DNA of 64,000 nucleotides, from positions 1 to 64,000 of the forward strand of contig CACGAU010000001.1 of NCBI GenBank assembly GCA_902571135.1, read 5' to 3'. The position numbers were made by a program, and so were the translations under genes. Numbering within the stretch: the stretch's first letter is position 1; the number at the start of each line of letters is the position of its first letter. Source of the DNA: an uncultured Pelagibacteraceae bacterium. Its GTDB lineage: Bacteria; Pseudomonadota; Alphaproteobacteria; Pelagibacterales; Pelagibacteraceae. The notes under the pieces are model-generated. The model was given only the letters and a program-made list of their open reading frames with translations, was not told the origin of the DNA and ran no database searches. Shown piece after piece: positions 10,354-22,000 of the stretch.

Positions 10354-10598
10354 TATTTTTTAGCCTCTTTTTTCTTAGCCGCTTTTTCATCAATAAGTTT
10401 TAAGTTTGAAATATGTATAAAACTTTCTTTAGGAAAAATTCCTCCTTTTTTCTCTTTGGTTGTTTTAACGTGCTTTTTAACCATGTTTATTTCTTTAACC
10501 TTCGCTCTGTTATTAGCTCTATCAATTTCAATAATTTCACCTTCTTTTTTTTTATCTTTTCCAGTTAAAACTCTTACTTTCAAACCTTTTTTAATCAT
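10353..10598 (-). CDS. rplX: 50S ribosomal protein L24
   Basis: Assembly-initiator protein with a KOW motif ([19 protein letters not shown]). At 81 residues it is shorter than the roughly 104-residue E. coli protein, because the C-terminal part is reduced to a Lys/Ala/Glu-rich tail. It overlaps rplN and rplE by one base each. Confidence 0.95.
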   Translation of the reverse strand: MIKKGLKVRVLTGKDKKKEGEIIEIDRANNRAKVKEINMVKKHVKTTKEKKGGIFPKESFIHISNLKLIDEKAAKKKEAKK

Positions 10599-10966
10599 TA
10601 TAGAACCTCCGGTGCCAATGAAATAATTTTCATTTGTCCTCTACTTCTTAATTCTCTTGTAACTGGACCAAAAATTCTTGTGCCCACAGGCTCCCCTTTG
10701 TCATCAACTAAGACAGCGGCATTATTATCAAATCTTACTTTAGAACCATCATTTCTATGAATTCCTTTTTTAACCCTTACAACTACAGCTTTATGGACAG
10801 ATCCTTTTTTAACTTTTCCTTTAGGTATCGCCTCTTTAACTGCAATTACAATTGTATCACCAATACTAGCGTATCTTCTTTTTGATCCACCTAGAACTTT
10901 AATGCACTCAATTCTTTTTGCGCCAGTATTATCAGCTACTTGTAATTCTGTTTGAACACCAATCAT
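10598..10966 (-). CDS. rplN: 50S ribosomal protein L14
   Basis: Large-subunit protein at the subunit interface, 122 residues. Starts [20 protein letters not shown] and ends with the family block [26 protein letters not shown] (given here only as a landmark). It overlaps rpsQ and rplX by one base each. Confidence 0.97.
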   Translation of the reverse strand: MIGVQTELQVADNTGAKRIECIKVLGGSKRRYASIGDTIVIAVKEAIPKGKVKKGSVHKAVVVRVKKGIHRNDGSKVRFDNNAAVLVDDKGEPVGTRIFGPVTRELRSRGQMKIISLAPEVL

Positions 10967-11202
10967 TATTTTGTACTCTCCATAACTTGAAATTTTTTAT
11001 TTTTAGAAAAGGGTTTGCTCTCAATAATTGAAACTTTGTCACCTGTTTTGAACTTATTATTTTCATCGTGAGCATTGTAGTTTTTTCTAACTTTTATTAC
11101 TTTTTTTAGAACTGGGTGTGAGTATTTACGTTCTACCATAACAGTGACTGTTTTATTTGGTTTATCGCTTATAACTACACCTGTAAGTATTTTTTTAGGC
11201 AT
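10966..11202 (-). CDS. rpsQ: 30S ribosomal protein S17
   Basis: Primary 16S rRNA-binding protein with an OB fold, 78 residues. Core blocks are [18 protein letters not shown], the [17 protein letters not shown] loop and [18 protein letters not shown]. The start overlaps the end of rpmC by eight bases. Confidence 0.96.
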   Translation of the reverse strand: MPKKILTGVVISDKPNKTVTVMVERKYSHPVLKKVIKVRKNYNAHDENNKFKTGDKVSIIESKPFSKNKKFQVMESTK

Positions 11203-11386
11203 TTGCTTTTCCTTTTAAAATTGTTTTTAATCTTGCTATTGTTTTTCTAGTTTCCCCAATTTTAGCTGGGTTTGTTACTTGTGAATTCATTTTTTGAAAC
11301 CTGAAATTAAAAAGATCTTTTTTAAGCTTATCAATATTCTTCACAATTTCGTCCTTTGATAATTTTTTAATTTCTTGTTTTTTCAT
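11195..11386 (-). CDS. rpmC: 50S ribosomal protein L29
   Basis: Small helical protein at the tunnel exit, the docking site for trigger factor and SRP. The 63-residue protein has the typical helix pair, with [19 protein letters not shown] in the first half and [12 protein letters not shown] in the second. It starts one base inside the rplP stop and overlaps rpsQ by eight bases. Confidence 0.95.
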   Translation of the reverse strand: MKKQEIKKLSKDEIVKNIDKLKKDLFNFRFQKMNSQVTNPAKIGETRKTIARLKTILKGKANA

Positions 11387-11796
11387 TATGCAAATCTCTT
11401 TATTGTTTTAGTTTTTATAGGTAATTTTGCTGATGCTTTGTATAATGCTTCTTTTGCAATTTGTTCAGAAACACCATCAACTTCAAATAGTATTCTTCCT
11501 GGTTTTACTCTGCATGCAAAGTATTCAGGTGAACCTTTTCCTTTACCCATTCTGACCTCAATTGGTTTTTTTGAAACTGGTATATTTGGAAATATTCTTG
11601 TCCAAACTCTTCCTTGTCTTTTCATATGTCTAGTTAAAGCAACTCTTGCAGCTTCAATCTGTTTTCCAGTAACTCTTTCAGGCTGTAACGCTTTTAATGC
11701 GTAAGCACCATAATTAATAGTGCTTGCTCTCGTAGCATTACCATGAATTCTACCTTTGTGCGCTTTTCTCCACTTTGTTCTTACTGGTTGAAGCAT
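11386..11796 (-). CDS. rplP: 50S ribosomal protein L16
   Basis: Large-subunit protein near the A site, 136 residues. The start [16 protein letters not shown] and the blocks [16 protein letters not shown] and [13 protein letters not shown] are diagnostic. It lies in the usual rpsC-rplP-rpmC order with one-base overlaps on both sides. Confidence 0.97.
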   Translation of the reverse strand: MLQPVRTKWRKAHKGRIHGNATRASTINYGAYALKALQPERVTGKQIEAARVALTRHMKRQGRVWTRIFPNIPVSKKPIEVRMGKGKGSPEYFACRVKPGRILFEVDGVSEQIAKEALYKASAKLPIKTKTIKRFA

Positions 11797-12476
11797 TATT
11801 GTTTGCCTTCCTTTGGTGTTACCTTGTTAGTCTCTTGACTAAATTCTCTAGCAAAAACTTCACCTTTATAAATCCAAACTTTAATTCCAATAATTCCATA
11901 TGTCGTAAGAGCCTCTGCCTCTGCATAATCTATATCAGCTCTTAAAGTATGTGATGGAATACTCCCATCTCTTAACCACTCTGTTCTTGCTATTTCATTT
12001 CCGCCAAGTCTCCCACTAACTGAAACTTTAATTCCTTTGGCACCCAATCTAATACATGATTGCATTGCTCTTTTCATGGCTCTTCTATAAGAAATTCTTT
12101 TAACAAGCTGCTGAGCTATGTTTTCAGCTACTAAATAAGCATTAGTTTCAGGTTTTTTAACTTCTTTGATATTTAAATTAACTTCATTTGTTGTTAATTT
12201 TGAAAGATTGTTTTTAATTTTGTCTATATCACTTCCTTTTTTTCCAATAACAAATCCAGGTCTAGAAGTATAGATTGTAACATAACATTTATTAGATGTT
12301 CTTTCGATCATTACCTTGGATACACCAGAGTTAATTACATTTTTCTTTATATATTCCCTAATTTTAAAATCTTCGATTAGGTAATTTCCAAAATCTTTTT
12401 TCTTGGCATACCATACAGAGTCCCATCCTCTGTTGACACCTAATCTAAAACCTACAGGATTAACTTTTTGCCCCAT
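11796..12476 (-). CDS. rpsC: 30S ribosomal protein S3
   Basis: Small-subunit protein lining the mRNA entry channel, 226 residues. It starts [20 protein letters not shown]; the KH domain has the GXXG-type loop [12 protein letters not shown], and the C-terminal domain has [13 protein letters not shown]. The start lies 17 bases inside the end of rplV, the longest same-strand overlap in this operon. Confidence 0.97.
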   Translation of the reverse strand: MGQKVNPVGFRLGVNRGWDSVWYAKKKDFGNYLIEDFKIREYIKKNVINSGVSKVMIERTSNKCYVTIYTSRPGFVIGKKGSDIDKIKNNLSKLTTNEVNLNIKEVKKPETNAYLVAENIAQQLVKRISYRRAMKRAMQSCIRLGAKGIKVSVSGRLGGNEIARTEWLRDGSIPSHTLRADIDYAEAEALTTYGIIGIKVWIYKGEVFAREFSQETNKVTPKEGKQ

Positions 12477-12858
12477 GCTTCTCCATTTGTTTTGCTTCTG
12501 ATAAAATTATTGTAACAGTTGACCAAGGTTTTAATATTGGTGCCGCTCTTCCTTTGGCTCTTGGTCTAAATCTTTTCATAACTATTTTTTTTCCACAATA
12601 TGCTTCTTTAACTATTAATTTATCAATATCGTATTGAAAATTATTTTCAGCATTGGCTACTGCTGAACTAATAGTTTTTCTAACATCTCTAGTAACTCTC
12701 TTTTCTGAAAATTGTAAATCTCTAATTGCAACATCAACTTTTTTACCAACAATGCTTTTTAGTATTGGATTTAGTTTTCTAACACTTGATCTAATACCGT
12801 TGTTAACAGACTTTACTGTTTTGTCGTTAGTTTTATCAATTTTCTTTTTTTTACCCAT
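12460..12858 (-). CDS. rplV: 50S ribosomal protein L22
   Basis: Tunnel-lining protein of 132 residues. The N terminus carries an extra 20 or so basic residues before the core ([20 protein letters not shown]). The loop and signature [20 protein letters not shown] confirm the family. The 3' end overlaps rpsC by 17 bases. Confidence 0.96.
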   Translation of the reverse strand: MGKKKKIDKTNDKTVKSVNNGIRSSVRKLNPILKSIVGKKVDVAIRDLQFSEKRVTRDVRKTISSAVANAENNFQYDIDKLIVKEAYCGKKIVMKRFRPRAKGRAAPILKPWSTVTIILSEAKQMEKHGAKS

Positions 12859-12860
12859 AA

Positions 12861-13157
12861 TTATTTTTTCTCTGCTGTTGCTGGTTTAGCTTTTTTGTCA
12901 GCTGGTGTATGACCAAAGAACGTTCTAGTTGGTGCAAACTCACCTAGTTTATGTCCAACCATATCCTCTGAAACAGTTATTGGTATAAATTTTTTGCCAT
13001 TATAAATTTGGAAACTGACACCTACAAAATCTGGTAAAATTGTAGATTTTCTTGACCAAGTTTTAATTGGAATTTTTTTTGGATCGTCTTTGTATTTATC
13101 TACTTTCTTCATTAAGCTTTCTTCTACAAACGGTCCTTTCCAAACTGCTCTAGCCAT
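12861..13157 (-). CDS. rpsS: 30S ribosomal protein S19
   Basis: Small-subunit head protein, 98 residues. Diagnostic blocks are [32 protein letters not shown] and [17 protein letters not shown] short Lys/Ala tail follows. It overlaps rplB by one base. Confidence 0.97.
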   Translation of the reverse strand: MARAVWKGPFVEESLMKKVDKYKDDPKKIPIKTWSRKSTILPDFVGVSFQIYNGKKFIPITVSEDMVGHKLGEFAPTRTFFGHTPADKKAKPATAEKK

Positions 13158-13996
13158 TACTTAGTATCCTTCCTCTTATTTCTTCTCTTAACTATAAATT
13201 TATCTGTTCTCTTATTATCTCGAGTTTTTAAACCTTTAGCAGATTGTCCTGTAGGTGAAACAGGATGTCTTCCTCCAGCAGATTTTCCTTCACCACCTCC
13301 ATGTGGGTGGTCAACTGGGTTTTTAACAACACCTCTAGTATGAGGTCTTCTACCCAACCATCTTGATCTACCTGCTTTTCCAATTTTGATATTTTTTTGA
13401 TCTGGATTACTTAAAATTCCAATTGTAGCTAAAGCTCTTGAATCTATTTTTCTCACTTCACCTGAGGCTAATTTTATTAAACTATAGTTTCCATCTAGAC
13501 CACTAATAGTAACTGATGAACCAGCTGCTCTAGCGATTTTTCCACCACCACCTGGCTGTATCTCGACATTATGTATATTTATACCCACTGGAATGTCTTG
13601 CAATGGCATACAATTACCTACTTTAATTTCTTTTTTAGAACCGCTTTCAACTTTATCTCCAACTTTAATTTTTTGTGGTGCTAAGAAGTATGCATGCGTA
13701 TTATCCTCAAATTTAACTAACATGATGTAACATGATCTATTTGGATCATACTCTATTCTTTCAACTGTAGCTTCCATGTCGAATTTTTTTCTATAAAAAT
13801 CAACATGTCTGTACATTTTTTTATGCCCACCTGCTCTATTAATAGAGGTAATATGACCATTGTTATTTCTACCTTTCATGGCGTTTTTTGGAGAGACCAA
13901 TGACTTAAATGGTTTACCTTTCCATAAACCAGTTCTATCAACTAAAATAGTGCCTCTTGTAGATTTTGTGTATGGTTTAAAAGTTTTTAATGCCAT
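13157..13996 (-). CDS. rplB: 50S ribosomal protein L2
   Basis: Core large-subunit protein at the peptidyl transferase centre, 279 residues. The C-terminal signature [20 protein letters not shown] contains the conserved His needed for activity in E. coli. The N terminus [15 protein letters not shown] is standard. It lies three bases after rplW. Confidence 0.98.
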   Translation of the reverse strand: MALKTFKPYTKSTRGTILVDRTGLWKGKPFKSLVSPKNAMKGRNNNGHITSINRAGGHKKMYRHVDFYRKKFDMEATVERIEYDPNRSCYIMLVKFEDNTHAYFLAPQKIKVGDKVESGSKKEIKVGNCMPLQDIPVGINIHNVEIQPGGGGKIARAAGSSVTISGLDGNYSLIKLASGEVRKIDSRALATIGILSNPDQKNIKIGKAGRSRWLGRRPHTRGVVKNPVDHPHGGGEGKSAGGRHPVSPTGQSAKGLKTRDNKRTDKFIVKRRNKRKDTK

Positions 13997-13999
13997 TTA

Positions 14000-14293
14000 T
14001 TAAATTCCTGTTGTTAGATCAATGCTTTGACCTTTTTTTAAAGTTATTATTGCTTTTTTATAACCAGAGACTTTTACTTTTCTACCTCTGGTAACTTTTG
14101 TTCTGTTTTGTTTGTTTATAATATTTATCTTAGTCACATTAACTTTGAATATTTTTTCTATATTCTTTTTTAAATTTTTCTTATTTGCTCCATCTGGAAC
14201 TTTAAATACAATTTTATTTAATTCAGATAAATTAGTAGATTTCTCAGTAACCACTGGAGAAAGAATTTTGTCGAATAAGTGAATTTTTTCCAT
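14000..14293 (-). CDS. rplW: 50S ribosomal protein L23
   Basis: Tunnel-exit protein of 97 residues that docks trigger factor and SRP. The motif SPVVTEKST near residue 13 and the loop RTKVTRGRKVKVSGYKKAII are family landmarks. It directly follows rplD. Confidence 0.95.
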   Translation of the reverse strand: MEKIHLFDKILSPVVTEKSTNLSELNKIVFKVPDGANKKNLKKNIEKIFKVNVTKINIINKQNRTKVTRGRKVKVSGYKKAIITLKKGQSIDLTTGI

Positions 14294-14294
14294 T

Positions 14295-14918
14295 TTACGA
14301 ATATCTCTTTTCTAATTCTTTTACGGAGCTTTCTGTGAAAACTACTTTTTTAAATTTAATAATGTCGTAAGCACTGAAATGATTTACATCCGTAACTTTA
14401 ACATTTGGAATATTTCTTACTGATTTTTCGATTTTTTCTTTTGAATTTTTATCTAGAATTATTAGTGAATTTGTAATTTCAAGTTTATTAATAATTGAGT
14501 TCATCTCTTTTGTTTTTTTAATTTCAGAACTAAAATCATTTAAGATTAATAAATTTTTATTATTATTCTTTTCAGTAATTAATGAAGCTACGCTTTGTTT
14601 TTTTTCAGTTTTGTTCAGTTTTCTTTTTTTATAAGCCAATTCACCTTTTGGTCCATGAGCGATACCACCGCCAACAAATATAGGAGCTTTTCTACTAGCA
14701 TGCCTTGCGCCACCAGTCCCTTTTTGAGCATATATTTTTGAAGTTGGTCCTTTTACTTCATTTTGTTGCTTAGTTTTGGCATGTCTTCCTTTGTAATTAG
14801 CATTCGTTTTGTAAAGAACAGCACTTACCAACTTGTGGTTAATTTTTGCTGAAAAAATATTATCTAAAACTTCAATACTATCTTTTTTTCCATCAATACT
14901 AATTTTATCTAGTTTCAT
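14295..14918 (-). CDS. rplD: 50S ribosomal protein L4
   Basis: Large-subunit tunnel protein, 207 residues. The tunnel loop contains KIYAQKGTGGARHASRKAP and GGGIAHGPK. In E. coli L4 also represses its own S10 operon through an mRNA leader; here fusA ends two bases before rpsJ, so an equivalent leader has no space. Confidence 0.96.
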   Translation of the reverse strand: MKLDKISIDGKKDSIEVLDNIFSAKINHKLVSAVLYKTNANYKGRHAKTKQQNEVKGPTSKIYAQKGTGGARHASRKAPIFVGGGIAHGPKGELAYKKRKLNKTEKKQSVASLITEKNNNKNLLILNDFSSEIKKTKEMNSIINKLEITNSLIILDKNSKEKIEKSVRNIPNVKVTDVNHFSAYDIIKFKKVVFTESSVKELEKRYS

Positions 14919-15628
14919 TATTTTTTCTTCTTTTCAGGTGTTTTTTTTGCTTCTTCCGCAGCTGCATGTTTCTCACCAATAGTCATTTTACTGATGTTTT
15001 TGACAGATTTTTTAACAATAACCTCTGCATTTTTAGAACCAGGAATTGACCCTTTTAAATAAAGAAGTTCGTTTTCTAAATCTGTTTTTATAATTTCAAT
15101 ATTTAGCATAGTTCTCAATTTATCTCCCATATGACCAGCCATCTTTTTTCCTTTAAAAACTTTTCCTGGATCTTGACTATGTCCTGTTGAACCATGTGCT
15201 CTGTGAGATATAGAAACACCATGACTGGCTCTTAAACCACCAAAATTATGTCTCTTCATAGCACCAGCAAAACCTTTACCAATTGTTTTTGATCTTGTGT
15301 CTACAAATTTAATGTCTTTGAATATTTCTAAACCAAACTCGTTTCCTTCTTTGTAAGCAGATGTGTCGTTTACTCTAAATTCTTTTAATTTTTTCTTAGC
15401 TTCAGTATTTTTTTTAGCAAAAACACCTTTCATAGCTTTTGTTAATTTTGAATTTTTAATTTTCCCATATCCAAGCTGAACAGCCTTGTACCCTCTTTTT
15501 TCTTCTTCAATAACCTGAATAACTCTAGCTTTTTCGACCTTAAGTACAGTCACAGGAACTAATTGACCAGATTTATAGAACTCTCTCGTCATGCCTATTT
15601 TCTTTCCTATTAAAGCTATTTCACTCAT
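14918..15628 (-). CDS. rplC: 50S ribosomal protein L3
   Basis: Early assembly protein near the peptidyl transferase centre, 236 residues. It starts MSEIALIGKKIGMTREF; the signature FAGAMKRHNFGGLRASHG with SHRAHGSTGHSQDPGKVFKG is diagnostic. A Lys/Ala-rich tail extends the C terminus by about 25 residues. Confidence 0.97.
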   Translation of the reverse strand: MSEIALIGKKIGMTREFYKSGQLVPVTVLKVEKARVIQVIEEEKRGYKAVQLGYGKIKNSKLTKAMKGVFAKKNTEAKKKLKEFRVNDTSAYKEGNEFGLEIFKDIKFVDTRSKTIGKGFAGAMKRHNFGGLRASHGVSISHRAHGSTGHSQDPGKVFKGKKMAGHMGDKLRTMLNIEIIKTDLENELLYLKGSIPGSKNAEVIVKKSVKNISKMTIGEKHAAAEEAKKTPEKKKK

Positions 15629-15630
15629 AA

Positions 15631-15939
15631 TTAAATTTTTATCTCCACATCTACTCCAGAAGCTAAATCAAGTTTCATTAATGCCTCTACAGTCTGTGGT
15701 GTTGGTTCAATAATATCTATTAATCTTTTATGAGTTCTTGACTCAAATTGCTCTCTACTTTTCTTGTCTATATGAGGTGATCTTAAAACTGTATATCTTT
15801 CAATTCTAGTAGGTAATGGAATTGGTCCCTTAATTGTTGCTCCAGTTCTTTTTACTGTATTCACAATTTCTTCAGTAGAAGCATCTAAAACTTTGTTGTC
15901 ATATGCTCTTAATTTAATTCTAATATTCTGTTTTTCCAT
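15631..15939 (-). CDS. rpsJ: 30S ribosomal protein S10
   Basis: Small-subunit head protein and NusB partner in antitermination, 102 residues. It starts with the family pattern [16 protein letters not shown] and contains [20 protein letters not shown]. It is two bases downstream of fusA. No tuf gene lies between them, unlike the common fusA-tuf-rpsJ order. Confidence 0.97.
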   Translation of the reverse strand: MEKQNIRIKLRAYDNKVLDASTEEIVNTVKRTGATIKGPIPLPTRIERYTVLRSPHIDKKSREQFESRTHKRLIDIIEPTPQTVEALMKLDLASGVDVEIKI

Positions 15940-15941
15940 GA

Positions 15942-18020
15942 TTAACCTGCAATCTTCTTAGTTACTTCGTCTTGAACATTTTGTGGAACTTTTGAATAAT
16001 GATCAAAAAACATTGAATATTGTGCTCTACCTTGAGACATTGATCTTAAATTATTTATATAACCAAACATGTTAGCCAAAGGAACCATTGCTGTTATTAC
16101 GGTTGCGTTACCTCTTTGCTCTTGAGTGTTAATTTGACCCCTTCTACTATTTAAATCACCTATAACATCACCCATGTAGTCTTCAGGAGTTACTACTTCA
16201 ACTCTCATTACTGGCTCTAATAATTTTAGCCCGCCTTTTGTACATGCTTCTTTAAAGCAAGCTCTACTTGCTAATTCAAAAGCTAGTACACTTGAGTCAA
16301 CATCGTGATGCAATCCATCTAAGATGGTTACTTTGTAGTCAATCATTGGAAATCCAGCTAAAATTCCAGTATCTGAAACAGTTTCTATTCCTTTTTCAAC
16401 ACCTGGGATAAATTCTTTTGGAATTGCACCACCTTTAATTTTGCTCTCAACATCTCTACCTTTACCAGGTTCTTGAGGCTCTACTAAAAGTTTAACTTTT
16501 GCAAATTGACCAGCACCACCACTTTGTTTTTTGTGAGTGTATTCAACCTCTGAAGCAGCTTCTATAGTTTCTCTATAAGCAACTTGAGGAGCTCCAACAT
16601 TGGCTTCTACTTTAAATTCTCTTTTCATTCTATCAACAATAATATCCAAGTGTAGTTCACCCATTCCCTTAATAATTGTTTGTCCTGACTCTTCGTCTGA
16701 TGTAACTCTAAAAGAAGGATCTTCCTTAGCTAACCTGCCTAATGCTTCACCCATTTTTTCTTGGTCCGCTTTTGTTTTAGGTTCTACTGCAATTTCAATT
16801 ACTGGATCAGGGAACTCCATTGGTTCAAGAAGGACAGAATTTTCTTTGTCACATAAGGTATGTCCTGTAATAGTATTTTTTAATCCTGCTAAAGCAACTA
16901 TATCACCTGCATTAGCTTCTTTAATATCTTCTCGAGAGTTTGCATGCATTAAAAGCATTCTTCCAACTCTTTCTTCTTTTTCTTTAGAAGAATTGAAGAC
17001 TGCTGTACCAGTTTTGATTGTACCAGAATAGATTCTAATAAAAGTTAGTGAGCCAACAAATGGATCGTTAGCCACTTTAAAAGCTAAAGCAGAGAATGGA
17101 ACACTGTCTTCAAATTTCATTTCCATTTCATCTTCACTACCTAATTTAGTTCCTTTGATTGAACCAATATCTACTGGACTTGGTAAATAGTTTACTACAG
17201 CATCAAGTAAAGGCTGAACACCTTTGTTTTTGAATGCTGAACCTGTTAACACTGGAACAAAACTAAAATTAAGTGTTCCTTTTCTTATACATTTAACTAA
17301 ATCTTCCTCTTTAATTTCATCACCATTTAGATAAGCCTCCATTAGCTTTTCGTCTTGTTCAACGGCTGTTTCTACTAATTCTGTTCGATATTTTTCTGAA
17401 ATTTCTTTTAAGTCTTCTGGAATTTCTTTATATTCCCATTCGGCTCCTAGTGCTTCATTTTTCCAAACTTGAGCTTTCATTTTAACAAGATCAACTACTC
17501 CAGATAAAGAAGCTTCAAGACCAATAGGAACTTGCACAACTAAAGGTTTGGCGCCTAATCTATCTCTGATCATATCTACACATCTAAAGAAATCAGCACC
17601 TGTTCTATCTAATTTATTAACAAAGCAAATTCTTGGAACTTTGTATTTATCTGCTTGTCTCCATACAGTTTCTGATTGAGGCTCCACACCTGCAACACCA
17701 TCAAAAACAGCAACAGCACCGTCTAAAACTTTTAAAGATCTTTCTACTTCAATAGTGAAATCAACGTGACCAGGTGTGTCTATAATATTAATTCTATGAT
17801 CATTCCAAAAACAAGTAGTAGCTGCAGATGTAATTGTAATTCCTCTTTCTTGTTCTTGCTCCATCCAATCCATTGTTGCAGCACCATCATGAACCTCACC
17901 AATTTTATGACTCTTTCCTGTATAGTATAGAACTCGTTCAGTAGTAGTTGTTTTACCAGCATCTATATGGGCCATGATCCCAATATTTCTGTATTTGTCT
18001 AATGTGTGAGTTCTAGCCAT
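15942..18020 (-). CDS. fusA: Elongation factor G
   Basis: Translocase GTPase of 692 residues. The P-loop [13 protein letters not shown] lies at about residues 17-29, the G2/switch block [12 protein letters not shown] follows, DTPGHVDF is G3 and NKLDRTG is G4. Domains II to V follow, with the domain IV loop [13 protein letters not shown]. It is six bases from rpsG. The length is normal. Confidence 0.98.
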   Translation of the reverse strand: MARTHTLDKYRNIGIMAHIDAGKTTTTERVLYYTGKSHKIGEVHDGAATMDWMEQEQERGITITSAATTCFWNDHRINIIDTPGHVDFTIEVERSLKVLDGAVAVFDGVAGVEPQSETVWRQADKYKVPRICFVNKLDRTGADFFRCVDMIRDRLGAKPLVVQVPIGLEASLSGVVDLVKMKAQVWKNEALGAEWEYKEIPEDLKEISEKYRTELVETAVEQDEKLMEAYLNGDEIKEEDLVKCIRKGTLNFSFVPVLTGSAFKNKGVQPLLDAVVNYLPSPVDIGSIKGTKLGSEDEMEMKFEDSVPFSALAFKVANDPFVGSLTFIRIYSGTIKTGTAVFNSSKEKEERVGRMLLMHANSREDIKEANAGDIVALAGLKNTITGHTLCDKENSVLLEPMEFPDPVIEIAVEPKTKADQEKMGEALGRLAKEDPSFRVTSDEESGQTIIKGMGELHLDIIVDRMKREFKVEANVGAPQVAYRETIEAASEVEYTHKKQSGGAGQFAKVKLLVEPQEPGKGRDVESKIKGGAIPKEFIPGVEKGIETVSDTGILAGFPMIDYKVTILDGLHHDVDSSVLAFELASRACFKEACTKGGLKLLEPVMRVEVVTPEDYMGDVIGDLNSRRGQINTQEQRGNATVITAMVPLANMFGYINNLRSMSQGRAQYSMFFDHYSKVPQNVQDEVTKKIAG

Positions 18021-18026
18021 AATTTA

Positions 18027-18497
18027 TTACCACCTAAAATGAGCAAATGCCTTATTAGACTCTGCCATTTTATGTACATCCTCTCTTTTTTTAACAGCAG
18101 CACCTTTTTTTTCATAAGCATCATAGAGCTCATTAAAAATTTTATCTGCCATGTGTTTATCTTTTCTTTTTCTTGCTGACTCAACTAACCATCTAATTGC
18201 TAATGCTTGTGCTCTTTTACTTTTTACCTCAACAGGAACTTGATAAGTTGCACCACCAACTCTTCTAGATCTAACTTCTACAGTTGGTTTGATATTATTA
18301 ATTGCTTCATTAAAAATATTAATTGGTTCATCTTTAGTTTTTGTTTTAATTTTATCTATAGCGTCATAAACTATTTTTGCAGCAATACCTCTTTTACCGT
18401 CATACATAATATTGTTGATTAATTTAGGAATAATAGTAGATTTGAATTTTGGATCTGGAACTACATTTTTTTTCGGTTGAGTTTTTTTTCTAGACAT
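18027..18497 (-). CDS. rpsG: 30S ribosomal protein S7
   Basis: 16S rRNA assembly initiator of the head, 156 residues. Key blocks are LINNIMYDGKRGIAAKIVYDA, then EVRSRRVGGATYQVPVEV and RWLVESARKRKDKHMA. The one-base overlap with rpsL removes the intercistronic region that S7 binds in E. coli, so that form of autoregulation is unlikely here. Confidence 0.98.
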   Translation of the reverse strand: MSRKKTQPKKNVVPDPKFKSTIIPKLINNIMYDGKRGIAAKIVYDAIDKIKTKTKDEPINIFNEAINNIKPTVEVRSRRVGGATYQVPVEVKSKRAQALAIRWLVESARKRKDKHMADKIFNELYDAYEKKGAAVKKREDVHKMAESNKAFAHFRW

Positions 18498-18868
18498 TAT
18501 TTACCTTTTTTTGTTCCGTATAAAGATCTTCTTTTTTTTCTATTTGCAACACCTTGTGTATCTAGATTACCTCTTAGAATATGATAACGAACACCTGGTA
18601 AATCTTTTACCCTTCCACCTCTAATCAGTACTACCGAGTGTTCTTGAAGATTATGACCTTCACCAGGAATGTAAGCTGTAACCTCAAATCCATTTGACAA
18701 TCTCACTCTAGCAACTTTTCTTAATGCAGAGTTTGGTTTCTTAGGTGTTGTTGTATAAACTTTTACACAAACGCCTCTCTTTAGAGGTTGTTTTTGTAGA
18801 GCAGGGACTTTGTTCCTTGCTGCTGATTTAACCCTTTTTTTTCTTAACAACTGATTAATAGTTGGCAT
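18497..18868 (-). CDS. rpsL: 30S ribosomal protein S12
   Basis: Decoding-centre protein of 123 residues. The family start [12 protein letters not shown] fixes the ATG at 18866-18868; the frame stays open another 32 codons upstream, but that extension has no family counterpart. [15 protein letters not shown] and the later [12 protein letters not shown] carry the lysine positions (K43 and K88 region) linked to streptomycin resistance; both look wild type. It is the first gene of the str cluster, with about 100 bases of leader upstream. Confidence 0.98.
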   Translation of the reverse strand: MPTINQLLRKKRVKSAARNKVPALQKQPLKRGVCVKVYTTTPKKPNSALRKVARVRLSNGFEVTAYIPGEGHNLQEHSVVLIRGGRVKDLPGVRYHILRGNLDTQGVANRKKRRSLYGTKKGK

Positions 18869-18937
18869 AAATTTTTTAAAATTAATTAATTTATTTTTAG
18901 ATGAAAATAACTGACAGGTTATTTTGTGGCAGCGTTT

Positions 18938-18955
18938 AGTACTGTTAGAAGTACT
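18938..18955 (-). promoter_or_regulatory. Hairpin in the rpsL leader
   Basis: A perfect 6-bp stem with a 6-base loop (arms agtact) lies about 70-87 bases upstream of the rpsL ATG, inside the probable 5' untranslated region. It could act on stability or regulation of the str transcript. Because agtact is self-complementary, a chance occurrence cannot be excluded. Confidence 0.3.
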
Positions 18956-18978
18956 ACATTCCAACCAAAAACATCGCC

Positions 18979-19006
18979 AAATTACTTATTAATAGCCCTT
19001 TGTCAA
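18979..19006 (-). promoter_or_regulatory. Candidate sigma-70 promoter for rpsL-rpsG-fusA
   Basis: On the minus strand a perfect -35 box TTGACA (19001-19006) is followed after 16 bases by TAATTT (979-984 of the 18.9-kb segment, that is 18979-18984). It lies in the only sizeable gap (18869-19035) between rpoC and rpsL, the natural place for a str-operon promoter. The -10 is a weak match, so this is a candidate. Confidence 0.45.
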
Positions 19007-19035
19007 ACTAAAACTGCAATTTTTAGGCGATTTTT

Positions 19036-22000
19036 TTACTGATTTGCCTGTGTTTCTTCAGGTTCTGATGCTTCTATTTTATCCTGGTCTGCTAAGAAAT
19101 TATTATCATCTTCTAGAGCTTTATTGTTCCATCTATTTTTAATATTACCAGTACCTGCTGGAACTAATCTTCCAACAATTACGTTCTCTTTTAGACCATT
19201 TAATGGATCAACTTTTCCTTTAATTGCAGCGTCTGTTAGTACCCTTGTAGTTTCTTGGAACGAAGCTGCTGAAATAAACGATTCAGTTTGAAGTGAAGCT
19301 TTAGTGATACCCATTAGAACTCTCTCACCAACAGCTGGGGTTTTACCCTCTGCAACTAATTTTTCATTGGTATTATCAAACTTAATTCTGTCAATTACTT
19401 CACCAGGTAAATAACTTGAGTCACCTGATACTTTAACTTCAACCTTTTTAAGCATTTGTCTTAAAATAGTTTCGATATGCTTATCGTTTATTATTACACC
19501 TTGTAATCTATAGACCTCTTGAACTTGATTAACAAAGTACTCTGTTAATTCTTTGATACCTAGAATTCTTAAAATATCATGTGGTAATGGTTGACCATCT
19601 AAAAGATATTCTCCTTTTTGAATTTTTTCACCAGGGTTGAAATTGATATGTTTACCTTTTGGAATTAGATAGTTTGAAGGTTCTGATCCATCTTCAGGAA
19701 CAATAGATACTCTTTGTTTACCTCTCACCTCTTTACCAAAAACAACACTACCATCGTTTTCTGCAATGATTGCACTATCCTTTGCTTTTCTAGCTTCAAA
19801 TAATTCAGCAACTCTTGGAAGACCTCCCGTTATATCCTTTGTTTTTGTAGTTTCCTTAGGTAATCTTGCAATTACGTCACCTGCATAAACTTTTTGACCA
19901 TCTTTAATTGATAAAATAGAATCTGGTACTAAATAATATCTAGCTTCATTATCATCAGCTTTTTTAATCACATTTCCTTTTTCATCTCTAAGAGTAATTC
20001 TAGGTTTTAAGTCTGTGCTTTTTGATTGACCTCTCCAATCAATTACTGATTTAGAAGAAATTCCTGTTGCATCGTCAGTAGTTTCTTGAATTGATACACC
20101 ATCAATTAAATCTACATAACTAGCTGTACCACTTTTCTCCGCTATAACTGGTGTTGTGTAAGGATCCCATTCACATATTTTAGTATTTGCTTTAACTTTG
20201 TCACCGTTGTTGAAAAATAATTTTGAACCATAAGCAACTTTATAAACTGCTATCTGAACTCCTTTGTCATCCTCTATTGAAAGTTGAGTGTTTCTTCCCA
20301 TAACAATCAAATTCTTTTTAGAGTCCTCTAAAATATTTGAGTTGATAATTTTTAAAGTTCCTTCACTTTTGGTAACTATTTGAGAATCTTGTTTAACTGA
20401 AGCTGTTCCTCCAACGTGGAACGTTCTCATTGTCAGCTGTGTTCCTGGTTCACCAATTGATTGAGCGGATATCATTCCAATAGCTTCACCAACATGAACC
20501 ATCTTACCTCTTGATAAATCTCGTCCGTAGCAAGTAGCACAAACACCCTCTTTTGAACTACATGTCATTACTGAATAAACTTTAATTGATTTAACTCCTG
20601 CAGCATCAATTTTATCGCAGCCTGCCTCATCAATCATTTCAGATTTTTTAATAATTACTTCGCCTGATAAAGGGTTTTTAACATCAGCAGCTGTTACTCT
20701 TCCTAATGCTCTTTCAGATAAACTAACAACCACATTACCACCCTCTAAAATTTCAGAAAGTTCAATAAATCCAGGATCATCGCAATTAACTTTAGTTATT
20801 GTTAAGTCTTGTGCAACATCACATAATCTTCTTGTTAAATATCCAGAACTAGCTGTTTTAAGTGCTGTATCTGCTAATCCTTTTCTAGCTCCGTGAGTTG
20901 AATTAAAGTACTCTAAAGCAGTTAATCCTTCTTTAAAGTTTGAAATAATTGGACTTTCGATAATTTCCCCTGACGGTTTAGCAATCAATCCTCTCATACC
21001 AGCTAATTGTTTCATTTGAGCTGCAGATCCTCTAGCTCCACTGTCAGCCATCATAAATACAGAATTTATTTTCAATCCTTCATCAGTTTTTTCTGTAGCT
21101 GAAATTCCTTTCATCATTTCTCCGGCAACTTTATCTGTACACTTAGACCAAGCATCAACAACTTTGTTGTATTTTTCACCTCTTGTAATTAGACCTTCAG
21201 CATATTGAGTTTCATAATCTGCAATTAATTTTTTAGTATCATCGATTAATTGAGTTTTATTTTCGGGTATTACAAGATCATCTTTTCCAAACGAAATTCC
21301 TGCTTTAAATGCGTGTTTAAATCCTAAATCTTTAAGCTTATCACAGAAAATTACAGTTGTTTTTTGACCACAAAATCTAAATACAACATCAATTATTTCT
21401 GAAACTACTTTTTTAGGTAATAATCTATCGACTAAAGAGAACTTAATGTTACTATTTTTAGGTAATAAATTTGCTAATAAAAATCTTCCAGCTGTAGAAG
21501 TATATTTTTCTATTTTCTTATTCCCTTGCTCATCTACAGTCTCGTATCTTGAAATGATAGTACTATGTACGTTTATCTGCCCAGATGATAATGCAAATTC
21601 AATTTGATCTGAATTTGTAAAGTATCCAGCAGGTTTGTCAGATATAGGCTCTTGTGAAAGATAGTAAATTCCTAAAATCATATCCTGACTTGGAACGATA
21701 ATAGGTTTACCGTTTGAAGGAGAAAGAATATTATTTGTGGATAGCATTAATATTCTTGCCTCTAATTGAGCTTCCAAACTTAATGGAACGTGAACTGCCA
21801 TTTGGTCACCATCGAAGTCAGCATTAAATGCTGCGCAAGTTAAAGGGTGTAATTCAATTGCATCTCCTTCAATTAATTTTGGTTCAAATGCTTGAACTCC
21901 AAGTCTATGAAGTGTTGGAGCTCTATTTAATAGAACTGGATGTTCTCTAACAATTAATTCTAAAGCATCCCAAACTGCATTCGTTTCTTTTTCAACTAAT

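Noticed and set aside
15940..15941. Suspected deletion of tuf from the str operon
   Set aside because: A complete tuf lies at 30187-31377 in a well-known tRNA-tuf-secE context, so this is an alternative arrangement and not a loss.
18869..18964. A longer N terminus for S12 (32 extra codons)
   Set aside because: S12 proteins begin at MPTINQLL; the upstream codons overlap the leader hairpin and have no family match.
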